A stretch of 7,606 nucleotides of DNA from an uncultured bacterium (GCA_905215115.1 CAJMOP010000095.1:1-7606), one strand, 5' to 3'. Counted from the stretch's first letter, positions 1-5,977 are shown. The notes: a model not told the origin generated them from the letters alone. A program made the numbers and translations.

Positions 1-667
1 TCTCGCCCTTTACCTCGCCGCGAGCACGCAGCTCCTCGGCAAGCTGGGCAGCGGGCCCGCGCAAGACCTCCTCGTGCAGCTTGGTGAGTTCGCGGCAGAC
101 GGCAACCTCACGCTGGGGAAAGACCTCCGTCACGGCCTCGAGCGTCGCCACGATGCGATGTGGAGACTCGTAGAAGATGAGTGCGCCGGGCACCACGGCA
201 AGGCGCTGCAAACGGCGCACGCGGTCGCCGTGCTTTCGGCCCAAAAAGCCCTCGAAGAAAAAATGCTCGCAGGGAATACCGGACGAAACGAGCGCCGTGA
301 CGCAAGCAGAAGGCCCGGGAATAACTTCGACGGGCACATCGGCCCCACGCGCCGCCTCGACCAGCGCCTGGCCGGGATCGGACACGCTCGGCATGCCGGC
401 GTCCGAGGCAAAGGCGAGGGTCTCCCCCGCCAGCAGACGGTCGACCAGGCCGGCAGCGCGGCTAGCGATCACATTCTCGTCGCAACGGACAAGCGGCTTG
501 GAAATGCCCAGGTGCATCAGCAGCTTTGACGTCACACGCGTGTCTTCGCAGCAGATGACATCGGCAGCGGCAAAGGCCTCGCCAACGCGCGGGGACAGGT
601 CACCCAGGTTGCCGATGGGCGTGCCGACCACATAGAGTTTGCCCGTATGGGCGCTGTTTTGCGTCAT
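1..667 (-). CDS. rsmI: 16S rRNA (cytidine-2'-O)-methyltransferase RsmI, 3' end cut by window
   Basis: RsmI uses S-adenosylmethionine to methylate the 2'-O of C1402 in 16S rRNA, in the decoding centre of the small subunit. The 222 codons in the window show the family's motifs in order: VGTPIGNL (about residues 14-21), EDTR (41-44), a SDAG-x-PS-x-SDPG loop (88-99), PGPSA (117-121), FYESPHR (165-171) and CRELTKLHEE (191-200). The family is usually about 275-290 residues, so roughly the last fifth (C-terminal domain) lies beyond base 1. The ATG at 667-665 is chosen because TPIGN then sits at the usual distance from the N-terminus. Only a weak AGG ribosome site precedes it, overlapping the TAG stop of the upstream GH5-like gene 6 bp away, which suggests translational coupling. 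The reading frame is intact and no key motif is missing. Identification is by motif recognition and is firm. Confidence 0.96.
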   Translation of the reverse strand, partial: MTQNSAHTGKLYVVGTPIGNLGDLSPRVGEAFAAADVICCEDTRVTSKLLMHLGISKPLVRCDENVIASRAAGLVDRLLAGETLAFASDAGMPSVSDPGQALVEAARGADVPVEVIPGPSACVTALVSSGIPCEHFFFEGFLGRKHGDRVRRLQRLAVVPGALIFYESPHRIVATLEAVTEVFPQREVAVCRELTKLHEEVLRGPAAQLAEELRARGEVKGE

Positions 668-673
668 ATCAAC

Positions 674-1735
674 CTATTCAATCATGCCGCGCTCGAGCGT
701 ACCGAGCGCCGCGCGGGCGTCCCATGCTGCAATGCGCTTCTCGGTCTTCCACGTTTGGAAGAACCAACCGGCAGCCGGCGCAAACGAAGCCAGCTGGTTG
801 GCGATAAACACGCGCTCGTAGGCATTGCGGCCCTCGGGCGTAACCGACGAGTTGGCAAAGATCGCCGCGCCCGACCATTCGCCCACCAGCACGGGGAACC
901 CAGTCGAAATCGCTTCTTTAAGCTCGCGCTTGTTACGCGAAATCGCCGTCGTCAGCCCGCGAGGGCTCGTGATGTCGAGCGCATACTCGTCGCGGTAATG
1001 GTACAGGTGAAGGTCCATGTAGACGTTCTTGTACTTGGCGCCGCGCATAAAATGCTTCCACTCGCTGGGATGCCCCGACGACGAGAAGACGACGATCTTA
1101 TCCTCGGGCATATACGAACGGACGAGCTCGTAGGCATCGCGATAGAAATTGCGCAGGTAGTGAGCGGGAATGCCATCCGTCATGGTGAAGAGGCTCTTGC
1201 GAACGCTCATCTGCGGCGTGTCCAGCAGCTCAATGCCCAGCAGGCTCTCGGCCTCGCCATAGCGATCGGCCAAGCGCTCGAGCACGTCGAGTGCGACATG
1301 GCGGCCGTTAGTGGACGAATGCCACTCGGCGACAGCCTCCGGCGTGGTGGGCGAATCGTTGGAATCGCCCTGGCCACCGGGCACGGTTGCCAGATCGAGC
1401 AGCACGCGGATGTCGTACTTGGCAGCCCACTCAATTGCACGATCAATGTAGTCGACAACCGAGATGTAGGACGCATCGGACTCCTGCGAACCAAAGGCAT
1501 ACCAGGGCACCGGTAGACGCACGGCATTGAGACCGATCTGCGCCATGCGGCGAAAATCGTCCTCGCTCACAAACGTCTCGTAATGGCGGCGCATGCGCTC
1601 GTTATAGGCGGCGGTACCCATGGCCTCCTGTAGCTCGGCCGCGTTGGATGCACCGGTCGCCGCGTACAGCGACGGGGTCACCCAAGGCTCGGGAATAAAC
1701 CAGCCAGAGAGATTAACGCCGAGTATCCTCTCCAT
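674..1735 (-). CDS. GH5-family (exo-1,3-beta-glucanase-like) protein lacking the acid/base glutamate
   Basis: The 353-residue product resembles GH5 subfamily 9 (fungal Exg-type) glucanases. It has GVNLSGWFIPEPWVTPSLY at 6-24, NAVRLPVPW (70-78; Arg73), HLY (243-245), VGEWSGA with the nucleophile Glu286 (284-290) and GWFFQTWKTE with Trp329 (323-332). Two conserved spots have changed: the usual NEP after GIELL is D172-T173-P, so the acid/base Glu is Thr, and the DLH motif is DLA (Ala116). Catalysis by the normal retaining mechanism is therefore doubtful. There is no signal peptide or membrane segment, so it is probably cytoplasmic, unlike secreted glucanases. The start at 1735 is set by AAGGGGG (1747-1741), 5 nt upstream, and by the conserved GVNL beginning at residue 6; the frame stays open to 1957 without similarity. 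It lies just upstream of rsmI. It could be an active enzyme with altered chemistry, or a sugar-binding pseudoenzyme. Confidence 0.85.
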   Translation of the reverse strand: MERILGVNLSGWFIPEPWVTPSLYAATGASNAAELQEAMGTAAYNERMRRHYETFVSEDDFRRMAQIGLNAVRLPVPWYAFGSQESDASYISVVDYIDRAIEWAAKYDIRVLLDLATVPGGQGDSNDSPTTPEAVAEWHSSTNGRHVALDVLERLADRYGEAESLLGIELLDTPQMSVRKSLFTMTDGIPAHYLRNFYRDAYELVRSYMPEDKIVVFSSSGHPSEWKHFMRGAKYKNVYMDLHLYHYRDEYALDITSPRGLTTAISRNKRELKEAISTGFPVLVGEWSGAAIFANSSVTPEGRNAYERVFIANQLASFAPAAGWFFQTWKTEKRIAAWDARAALGTLERGMIE

Positions 1736-1986
1736 CACTGCCCCCTTCGGATCATGCAGGTCGAACCCGCATCGTATTGCATAGGATAAGTATCGTTTTG
1801 AGTATACCCGCGTGTGCGGACAGGCGACCGAACGGTCTGTAAAGTGACGCGAAAGTGGGAGGAATGTCTGGGAACAGGCGGGCTCGGGATGGTGCGATGA
1901 GGTGTGTACGCGCGCCAGAGGCAGGCACCGGAAAGCATGTCCCGGTCTATCGCTCAATAATGGGGCGCATTTTCCGCAGAACCCTA
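1736..1986. other. Gene-free leader between GH5-like gene and duplicated tRNA tail
   Basis: I find no convincing gene here. The GH5-like frame extends open through this stretch, but the extra residues have no family similarity and no ribosome site. The only signals seen are the ribosome site AAGGGGG at 1741-1747 and the TATACT candidate at 1801-1806. Confidence 0.6.
1801..1806 (-). promoter_or_regulatory. Candidate -10 box for the GH5-like gene / rsmI
   Basis: TATACT on the minus strand lies 65 bp before the GH5-like start codon. No convincing -35 hexamer is found 16-18 bp upstream of it (the best is around GGTCGC), so this is a -10-only candidate. It sits after the tRNA-tail terminator copy, which fits a need for a fresh promoter. 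Confidence 0.3.
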
Positions 1987-1989
1987 CAT

Positions 1990-2018
1990 AAAAGAAAAGG
2001 ACCCCTTTGCAGAGGTCC
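1990..2018 (-). terminator. Rho-independent terminator, relic copy
   Basis: On the minus strand GGACCTC (2018-2012) pairs with GGGGTCC (2005-1999), with one T-G wobble and a 6-nt loop, followed by TTTTCTTTT. It is an exact duplicate of the terminator that serves tRNA-Phe and now stands 154 bp downstream of that one, where it would act as a back-up stop. Confidence 0.8.
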
Positions 2019-2032
2019 TAGTCAATTCAAGG

Positions 2033-2050
2033 TGGCGGGGAAGGGAATCG
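2033..2050 (-). pseudogene. tRNA-Phe 3'-end fragment
   Basis: These 18 nt match the T-loop-to-discriminator end of the intact tRNA-Phe at 2187-2259. The D arm, the anticodon arm and the 5' acceptor strand are absent upstream, so it cannot make a tRNA. It is either what is left of a tandem second tRNA-Phe gene or one arm of an attachment-type duplication. Confidence 0.75.
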
Positions 2051-2071
2051 CGTCCGCGCGCTGCGCGGACG
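2051..2071. repeat. Perfect 9-bp inverted repeat (GC hairpin)
   Basis: The arm CGTCCGCGC is followed by the loop GCT and then the exact reverse complement of the arm. It directly abuts the relic tRNA end at 2050. No T-run follows it on either strand, so it is not an obvious terminator; a REP-like palindrome is possible. Confidence 0.75.
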
Positions 2072-2140
2072 GACCGCTGCGGCGCTTACGCGTTTACTCA
2101 GCTCCGCGCCCTCACGGGGTTCGATTCCATGTGGGGGCTG
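2051..2140. other. Hairpin-rich spacer between the two tRNA tails
   Basis: This 90-bp stretch has no coding signal. It begins with a perfect 9-bp GC hairpin (arms 2051-2059 and 2063-2071, 3-nt loop). Near its other end it holds GGGGTTCGATTCC at 2116-2128, a tRNA T-arm-like box on the plus strand. The same 13 bases occur on the minus strand inside the tRNA-Phe T arm (2210-2198), making a 13-bp inverted repeat. It could be a remnant of an inserted element, a mobile intergenic palindrome, or a rearranged tRNA copy. Confidence 0.5.
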
Positions 2141-2186
2141 CATAAAAGAAAAGGACCCCTTTGCAGAGGTCCTAGTCAATTCAAGG

Positions 2187-2204
<18 letters not shown>
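2141..2204 (-). repeat. 64-bp direct repeat, copy 2 (in situ tRNA-Phe tail)
   Basis: This is the copy attached to the intact tRNA-Phe. It spans the T loop to the 3' end of the tRNA, the trailer and the terminator, and is identical to 1987-2050. Confidence 0.95.
2144..2172 (-). terminator. Rho-independent terminator of tRNA-Phe
   Basis: A 7-bp stem GGACCTC/GGGGTCC (minus strand, one wobble, 6-nt loop) is followed by TTTTCTTTT. It starts 15 nt beyond the tRNA discriminator base. Confidence 0.85.
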
Positions 2205-2259
<55 letters not shown>

Positions 2260-2270
2260 ATTTGAGGTGT

Positions 2271-2285
2271 GCCTTGTTTCAAGGC
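2271..2285. repeat. 6-bp hairpin in the tRNA-Phe leader
   Basis: GCCTTG-TTT-CAAGGC is a perfect 6-bp inverted repeat with a 3-nt loop. It lies between the promoter and the tRNA 5' end and falls in the short 5' leader that RNase P would remove. Its function is unknown. Confidence 0.5.
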
Positions 2286-2291
2286 TTGATT

Positions 2292-2319
2292 AGTATAACC
2301 AAGGACGCGTTCCGGTCAA
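2292..2319 (-). promoter_or_regulatory. Promoter of tRNA-Phe
   Basis: On the minus strand the -35 TTGACC (2319-2314) and the -10 TATACT (2297-2292) are separated by 16 bp. Both hexamers match the housekeeping sigma consensus at 5 of 6 positions. Transcription should begin near 2285, about 25 nt before the tRNA. Confidence 0.8.
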
Positions 2320-2382
2320 CCGAGAATTTCAAAAAAGTTTTTGAGCACAGCCTCGGTTCTATAAATCGGCACGTCAGAGGCA

Positions 2383-2667
2383 TCAGCCGGCAGCAAGAAG
2401 TTTTTCGCTCAGAGCCGCACGGGCAAACTCACTTGGCGTCATCCCCTCGGCAGCCGCCCGTCGACGAATGGCCTCCTTCATTCCCAGAGGAATCTTGACC
2501 GACAGCGTTGCCGTCCCCTCACCTGAGAGTGGGGGCCGTCCATGCACGATCCCACCAACGGTGTGTTCGCCATCCGGAAACTCTCCGCGCTCGTACGACT
2601 CGCACCACGCGTCAATCGTTTCATCCGTTACAACCTGACCATTAGCGGCCGTATACGTCTTGCCCAT
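2383..2667 (-). CDS. Ribbon-helix-helix (CopG-type) antitoxin-like protein
   Basis: The 94-residue product ends in a ribbon-helix-helix domain. A strand, TATLSVKIP (about 52-60), is followed by the helix GMKEAIRRRAAAEG, the turn MTPSEF and a last helix ARAALSEKLL. Before it, GRPPL (about 43-47) resembles the GRP-L linker seen in many actinobacterial RHH antitoxins. RHH proteins bind operators as dimers and often neutralise a partner toxin through the other end. The start at 2667 is preferred because AGGGG lies 5-6 nt upstream; the adjacent ATG at 2670 is too close to it. The toxin-like gene upstream ends in TGA sharing a base with this ATG (TGATG), so the two are translationally coupled. Function is inferred from domain and arrangement; the partner is not proven. 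Confidence 0.85.
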   Translation of the reverse strand: MGKTYTAANGQVVTDETIDAWCESYERGEFPDGEHTVGGIVHGRPPLSGEGTATLSVKIPLGMKEAIRRRAAAEGMTPSEFARAALSEKLLAAG

Positions 2668-2933
2668 CATCGACCCCTTTGCCGAGCCCGTTCAATCTCC
2701 TGCCAAAATTTCTTCTGGACTGGAGACAAGGCATGAATGATAAGCCACCCACGGACAAGCTCGACCGCGACAAGCTCCATGCTTCGTCCGTCTGGGAGCC
2801 ATCCAATCGCAAGCCATCTCGGCGGCTCGTCCTTCGACTCGCGACGAATGCACTCAGTAACCGCAAGCCAAGCGCTTAGCACCTGCTTTTCTGTCAGGTG
2901 CTTTTTAGCGTTGGGATGGATCTCAACATCCAT
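2667..2933 (-). CDS. Small basic BrnT-like putative toxin
   Basis: The 88-residue protein has no signal peptide. It reads as an N-terminal helical part with HPNAKKHL (about 6-13), then RWLAIGWLPDGR (39-50), two hydrophobic strands and a C-terminal helix ending in a basic tail. The central 'RW-AIG---DGR' with following strands resembles BrnT-type RNase toxins, but the match is by eye and weak; it may belong to an unnamed family. Toxin first, RHH protein second is the BrnT-BrnA order, and the TGATG junction supports one unit. The start at 2933 is set by GGAGGAG 7 nt upstream. The longer open frame to 3029 runs into the DUF192 gene and is not used. It lies 58 bp after the pilus operon, with its own candidate promoter and palindrome in between. 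Confidence 0.7.
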   Translation of the reverse strand: MDVEIHPNAKKHLTEKQVLSAWLAVTECIRRESKDEPPRWLAIGWLPDGRSMELVAVELVRGWLIIHALSPVQKKFWQEIERARQRGR

Positions 2934-2954
2934 GCATCTTCTCCTCCATCTTAC

Positions 2955-2990
2955 CCAATTTCGTATGACGAAAGTCCGCTGTCGCCAATT
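2955..2990 (-). promoter_or_regulatory. Candidate promoter/operator of the toxin-antitoxin pair
   Basis: A perfect palindrome, TTTCGT-ATG-ACGAAA (2959-2973), sits just upstream of the toxin-like gene. It overlaps a possible -10 (TACGAA, 2965-2960) that lies 17 bp from a possible -35 (TTGGCG, 2988-2983). CCAATT occurs at 2955-2960 and again at 2985-2990, exactly 30 bp apart, on either side. This layout would suit repression by the RHH protein acting on its own operon. The promoter hexamers are poor matches; the palindrome and repeats are seen directly. Confidence 0.45.
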
Positions 2991-2991
2991 C

Positions 2992-3351
2992 TTAAGCCGG
3001 CACGCGTTGGAGAGCAGGGGTCGAAACAATGATTGAAGAGCGCTCTAGTGCGGCCCAGGCGCCGGGGCAGGAGCACATACGCCAGGGACATACGTTTTCG
3101 TAGCGCGCGAGGATATTGCCGTCGCGATCGATGAAGGCGATGTCGATGGGATAGGCCATAAAACACGTATGGACCGAAGAGCAGCGTGGAAACGCCATGA
3201 CGAGCGGCAAGCCGTTGGCGGCAACCGGACGCCGTCCCAGCATGCCGCGCAGGCGCACGACAAACGACTCCGCCACCGCAAACTCGGCCGGCGTCCAACC
3301 CAGCCTGTTGAGTGCCCGCGCGTAGGCGATGTAGGACGAGACCGCGGTCAC
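2992..3351 (-). CDS. DUF192 family protein, last gene of the Tad pilus operon
   Basis: The 119-residue product matches the DUF192 fold. It has VVRLRGMLGRRP (31-42), LVMAFPRCSSVHTCFM (50-65), YPIDIAFIDRDGNIL (67-81) and a C-terminal CPGAWAALE (95-103). DUF192 proteins are small beta-rich domains of unknown biochemical role and often lie next to tad genes in actinobacteria. The GTG at 3351 is chosen because GGGGG lies about 8 nt upstream and GTGA overlaps the TGA of the preceding pseudopilin gene; ATGs at 3372 and 3456 lack a ribosome site. No secretion signal is evident from this start. Five cysteines (57, 63, 88, 93, 95), including a CxC, are unusual for so short a protein and suggest metal or disulfide chemistry. 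The role in pilus biogenesis is inferred only from position. Confidence 0.85.
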   Translation of the reverse strand: MTAVSSYIAYARALNRLGWTPAEFAVAESFVVRLRGMLGRRPVAANGLPLVMAFPRCSSVHTCFMAYPIDIAFIDRDGNILARYENVCPWRMCSCPGAWAALERSSIIVSTPALQRVPA

Positions 3352-3824
3352 ATGACCACCCCCGGACGCCATGGATCGACCGTCACCGCGCGCTCGTGCG
3401 ACAACGTTGTCGGCGCCCCCAGCGGAACGCCAGCGATGCTGAGAGAAGTCGGCCACGGCTCATAGTGCATGGTGCAGGTGTAGGTCCTAAACGTACCGGA
3501 TAGGGAGAGCAGACCACCATCCGATGCCTCCGCGCCTTGCTCGCTCGACACTTCGATCTGCAAGTCATAGCCTTCCATGGCATTCAGAATTTGAGTCTGG
3601 ACCGTCGCCGAGGCATCGACAGAGCTTTCGTCGCCCTCCCCCTCCGACGCCACGGCGTGCGCCAACACGATGTCGGGCACCACGCGGTCGAAGCGCGCGA
3701 CAGCACTGGCAAAGATCATGACGTTGTACACGATGAGTGCCAGCACCAGCAAAACGGGCGTAACCACTGCCATCTCCACCGTCGCTTGGGCGTGCTCCTC
3801 GCGCAGACGCATGCGGATACTCAT
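3348..3824 (-). CDS. TadE/TadF-like pseudopilin
   Basis: The 158-residue product begins with a short basic leader (MSIRMRLREEH), then AQATVEM at 12-18 and a hydrophobic segment at about 19-44. This is the layout of TadE/TadF pseudopilins, which a TadV-type prepilin peptidase cleaves and which help Flp pilus assembly. Glu17 corresponds to the conserved +5 Glu if cleavage follows Ala12; the +6 residue is Met instead of Tyr. The rest is a hydrophilic extracytoplasmic domain with a single cysteine near residue 117. The start at 3824 overlaps the stop of the TadG-like gene as TAATG and the leader fits; the open frame extends to 3968 but only as an overlap of that gene. It is followed by the GTGA overlap with the DUF192 gene. 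Confidence 0.85.
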   Translation of the reverse strand: MSIRMRLREEHAQATVEMAVVTPVLLVLALIVYNVMIFASAVARFDRVVPDIVLAHAVASEGEGDESSVDASATVQTQILNAMEGYDLQIEVSSEQGAEASDGGLLSLSGTFRTYTCTMHYEPWPTSLSIAGVPLGAPTTLSHERAVTVDPWRPGVVM

Positions 3825-5977
3825 TACGACCCACCGCCCAGAGCGCCAACCAGCGTGGCGACATCGACGGTGAGCGGGATGGAGCCGCCGCCGGGCAGAG
3901 GAATCTCCGCAAGCGTGAACACCGTACCGCTGATGGTGCGTTCGACTTGATATTCCAACGCCTCGCAAAGCGCCTTGGGATCGGTCACGCCCAACGGAAT
4001 ACTTCGCAGCTTGTCTTGCGCTTGAGAGAGACCGGCAATGTCAGACCCCGGACTCTTAATGACGTTGGCGGAATCGGTCAGCACCGGCTTTCGCAGGCGC
4101 AAGTCGCACGGTTCCAAACCCAGCGCCGCCACGGACGCCGAAACGGTATCGCCGAGCCACGATGCAATGGAGTCCAACGCACCGTTGCCCCCTCCTAGGC
4201 CCTTAATCATCTCGTCCATAAGTTCGTCGGCCGAACCTTGGATGTCTCCGTATCCCACAAGCAGCCGTCCCCAAACATCCATGACGCCATCGAGTACGCC
4301 GGCAACGTCACCCGAGCGTTCCTTCAATGTCGAGAAAAATCGCGAAAGCACGTTGTTTTGCGCCGTCGCCTCATCGGGCGCCAGCACCGCGGCAGAGATG
4401 GCACCGCGACTGCCAAGCTCAACCGCCGTGTTAAACGAAGAGTTGAGTTCATCGGAGCTCGAGATGGCACCCGAAACCGCAAAGGCAACCACGCCGTTGC
4501 GACCGGGCGGAGCGATACGCGGGCGCTCACCGGAAAGTTCTTTGATGGCGGTATCGAACGCATTGCCCGCACGGTCGGCTTCGTCCTCGGTCTGACGCTC
4601 GAGCTCGAGCTCCTTGTTGCGACAGTCGACGTAGTCCTCCAGGGCGTCTTTAAACTTGTCAAAGTGATACTCGAAGCCGTTTTCGATAGAGGTTGAAGGC
4701 GCCGCAACAGCACCAAGCGACAAAACGCCAAAATGGCATTTGCTGCATTTATCCTGTCCATCGTAATCGGCAACCGAGGCAAATCCGCTCGGCGTCCCTT
4801 TCTTATAGTTAGGGCAGGTCGTCCCGTAATGCAGATACGCCTTGTCATCGTTCACGCTCGTCGGCCACACCGCATCGGTATAGAGTTCCGTCGCCCGAAC
4901 CTCATCAGAGTTGCGCGGCAGCAGCGGAATATAGGAGGAAACCCTGTCTCCGTTCTCGGTTATATATGCCCGATCGACCTCCGCGTTCGCATAGGTATAA
5001 AACGCCTTACGCGCCGCAGACTCTGCCTTCATCTCGACACTCGAGCCCTGGGGCTTCTCATTTGTCAGACGCCAATGGTAGTAGTCCTTCGCGCGATCAA
5101 GGGCAACTTGAGGCTCCCACGTAACGCTCGATGAGTAATGCGGATTTTGAACACCGGAAAGATCCGTTAGGCTTTTTGCGCGCTCCCACATACAAGAACA
5201 GCTGCCGACCGAGCCCTTGTCAGACCCACCACAATCCGCCAGCCAAGCGCGCTCCTTTGCCTTCGCCGTCTCCTCCGAGGCCTTCCGCAGCTCCTCGGCC
5301 GCACGCTCTAAATCATCTGATGTGTCTTTAATGGTATCGGTCGAGATCTCTGACCCTTTGAGCGCAGCAAAGTCCGACTCGGATGTCCTGGGCACGGCAA
5401 GCGCCGTACCGGTATAGGTCACACTATCGGTATCCTGCGCCGACACCGCCTGCGTGGCACGCGCGGCGATCAGATACGGCAGAGCCGTCTCGATTTTCTG
5501 TAAGCCTTCCGATGCGCTTTTGGCAAACTTGTTGCGCGTTTTAATGATCTCGATCCCGGTGTCGACCATATTGCCGGCAACCGGCTCGGCACCCGGGATG
5601 AGGATGGCGACCAAGCCCGTCCCGATCGTGGCAAACCCCGCCAGCCCCAGACTCAAGATACTCGCATCAACCACCGTGGCAGCCGTGTGATAGGACGACA
5701 CTACGTTGGCACCCGCCAGCGCGCCGCTATCGGCCGCCACCTGGGTGTCCCCGGCACGCGACATGCTCCATATCGCCGCGGTCGACGAAAACAACAATGT
5801 GAGCACCACTAGGATGACCACGGCAGAAGAAAGCGTGGTATAGGCGCCGTCTTCGATAAACAGATCGACACCGGCTCGACCCATAAAGCCGCCTCGCTTG
5901 CAATGGCAGCTCGGACGGCGCGTCAAAACGCGTCTAGACCAGAAACGCTTAATCCCATGTAGCAATCCACGAATCAT
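3824..5977 (-). CDS. Large TadG-like pilus assembly protein
   Basis: The 717-residue product has a basic N-terminus, one membrane segment at about 48-70, then DTQVAADSGALAGA (77-90), the 'AADA-ALAGA' signature that follows the anchor in TadG-like proteins. A second hydrophobic stretch (about 108-128) follows. The rest is predicted to be outside the membrane. A charged, likely coiled-coil helix spans about 213-243 and another acidic helix about 453-482. Cysteines cluster as CSC (260-262) and as Cys388...CSKCH (411-415). TadG-like proteins take part in Flp pilus assembly in the cell envelope. The start at 5977 is set by GGAGGGAG 3 nt upstream; it overlaps the TadE-like gene by 29 bp. Large size and cysteine content distinguish it from the short TadE/F pseudopilins. 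Family placement rests on the N-terminus; the large domain is not recognised. Confidence 0.8.
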   Translation of the reverse strand: MIRGLLHGIKRFWSRRVLTRRPSCHCKRGGFMGRAGVDLFIEDGAYTTLSSAVVILVVLTLLFSSTAAIWSMSRAGDTQVAADSGALAGANVVSSYHTAATVVDASILSLGLAGFATIGTGLVAILIPGAEPVAGNMVDTGIEIIKTRNKFAKSASEGLQKIETALPYLIAARATQAVSAQDTDSVTYTGTALAVPRTSESDFAALKGSEISTDTIKDTSDDLERAAEELRKASEETAKAKERAWLADCGGSDKGSVGSCSCMWERAKSLTDLSGVQNPHYSSSVTWEPQVALDRAKDYYHWRLTNEKPQGSSVEMKAESAARKAFYTYANAEVDRAYITENGDRVSSYIPLLPRNSDEVRATELYTDAVWPTSVNDDKAYLHYGTTCPNYKKGTPSGFASVADYDGQDKCSKCHFGVLSLGAVAAPSTSIENGFEYHFDKFKDALEDYVDCRNKELELERQTEDEADRAGNAFDTAIKELSGERPRIAPPGRNGVVAFAVSGAISSSDELNSSFNTAVELGSRGAISAAVLAPDEATAQNNVLSRFFSTLKERSGDVAGVLDGVMDVWGRLLVGYGDIQGSADELMDEMIKGLGGGNGALDSIASWLGDTVSASVAALGLEPCDLRLRKPVLTDSANVIKSPGSDIAGLSQAQDKLRSIPLGVTDPKALCEALEYQVERTISGTVFTLAEIPLPGGGSIPLTVDVATLVGALGGGS

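Larger units (their letters stand above)
1987..2050 (-). repeat. 64-bp direct repeat, copy 1 (tRNA-Phe 3' tail plus terminator)
   Basis: This copy is identical base for base to 2141-2204, offset by 154 bp. Read on the minus strand it contains the last 18 nt of tRNA-Phe, from C56 in the T loop to the discriminator base (2050-2033), then 17 nt of trailer and the whole terminator. No tRNA body precedes it, so the tRNA part is a relic. The identity stops sharply on both sides. Confidence 0.95.

Noticed and set aside
647..1516. Long plus-strand open frame (289 codons) opposite the GH5-like gene
   Set aside because: It is the mirror of a minus-strand gene with clear family motifs. High GC makes such antisense frames open by chance, and it has no ribosome site or recognisable domain.
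1736..1957. N-terminal extension of the GH5-like frame up to an ATG at 1957
   Set aside because: The extra 74 residues have no family similarity. A strong ribosome site sits right before the ATG at 1735, where the conserved GVNLSGW begins at residue 6.
2329..2344. AT hairpin TCAAAAA-AG-TTTTTGA downstream of the RHH gene as a terminator
   Set aside because: The stem is almost all A-T with a 2-nt loop and lacks a GC-rich core, so it is unlikely to stop transcription by itself.
2934..3029. Longer start for the toxin-like gene inside the DUF192 gene
   Set aside because: The extension has no ribosome site and overlaps the DUF192 end, while GGAGGAG is ideally placed before the ATG at 2933.
3372..3456. 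ATG starts at 3456 and 3372 for the DUF192 protein
   Set aside because: Neither has a ribosome site, and both would overlap the pseudopilin gene extensively. GTG at 3351 has GGGGG and a GTGA overlap.
4733..4747. True heme c binding at the CSKCH motif of the TadG-like protein
   Set aside because: A five-residue pattern is too common to call a cytochrome, and no cytochrome features surround it. It is reported only as part of a cysteine-cluster observation.
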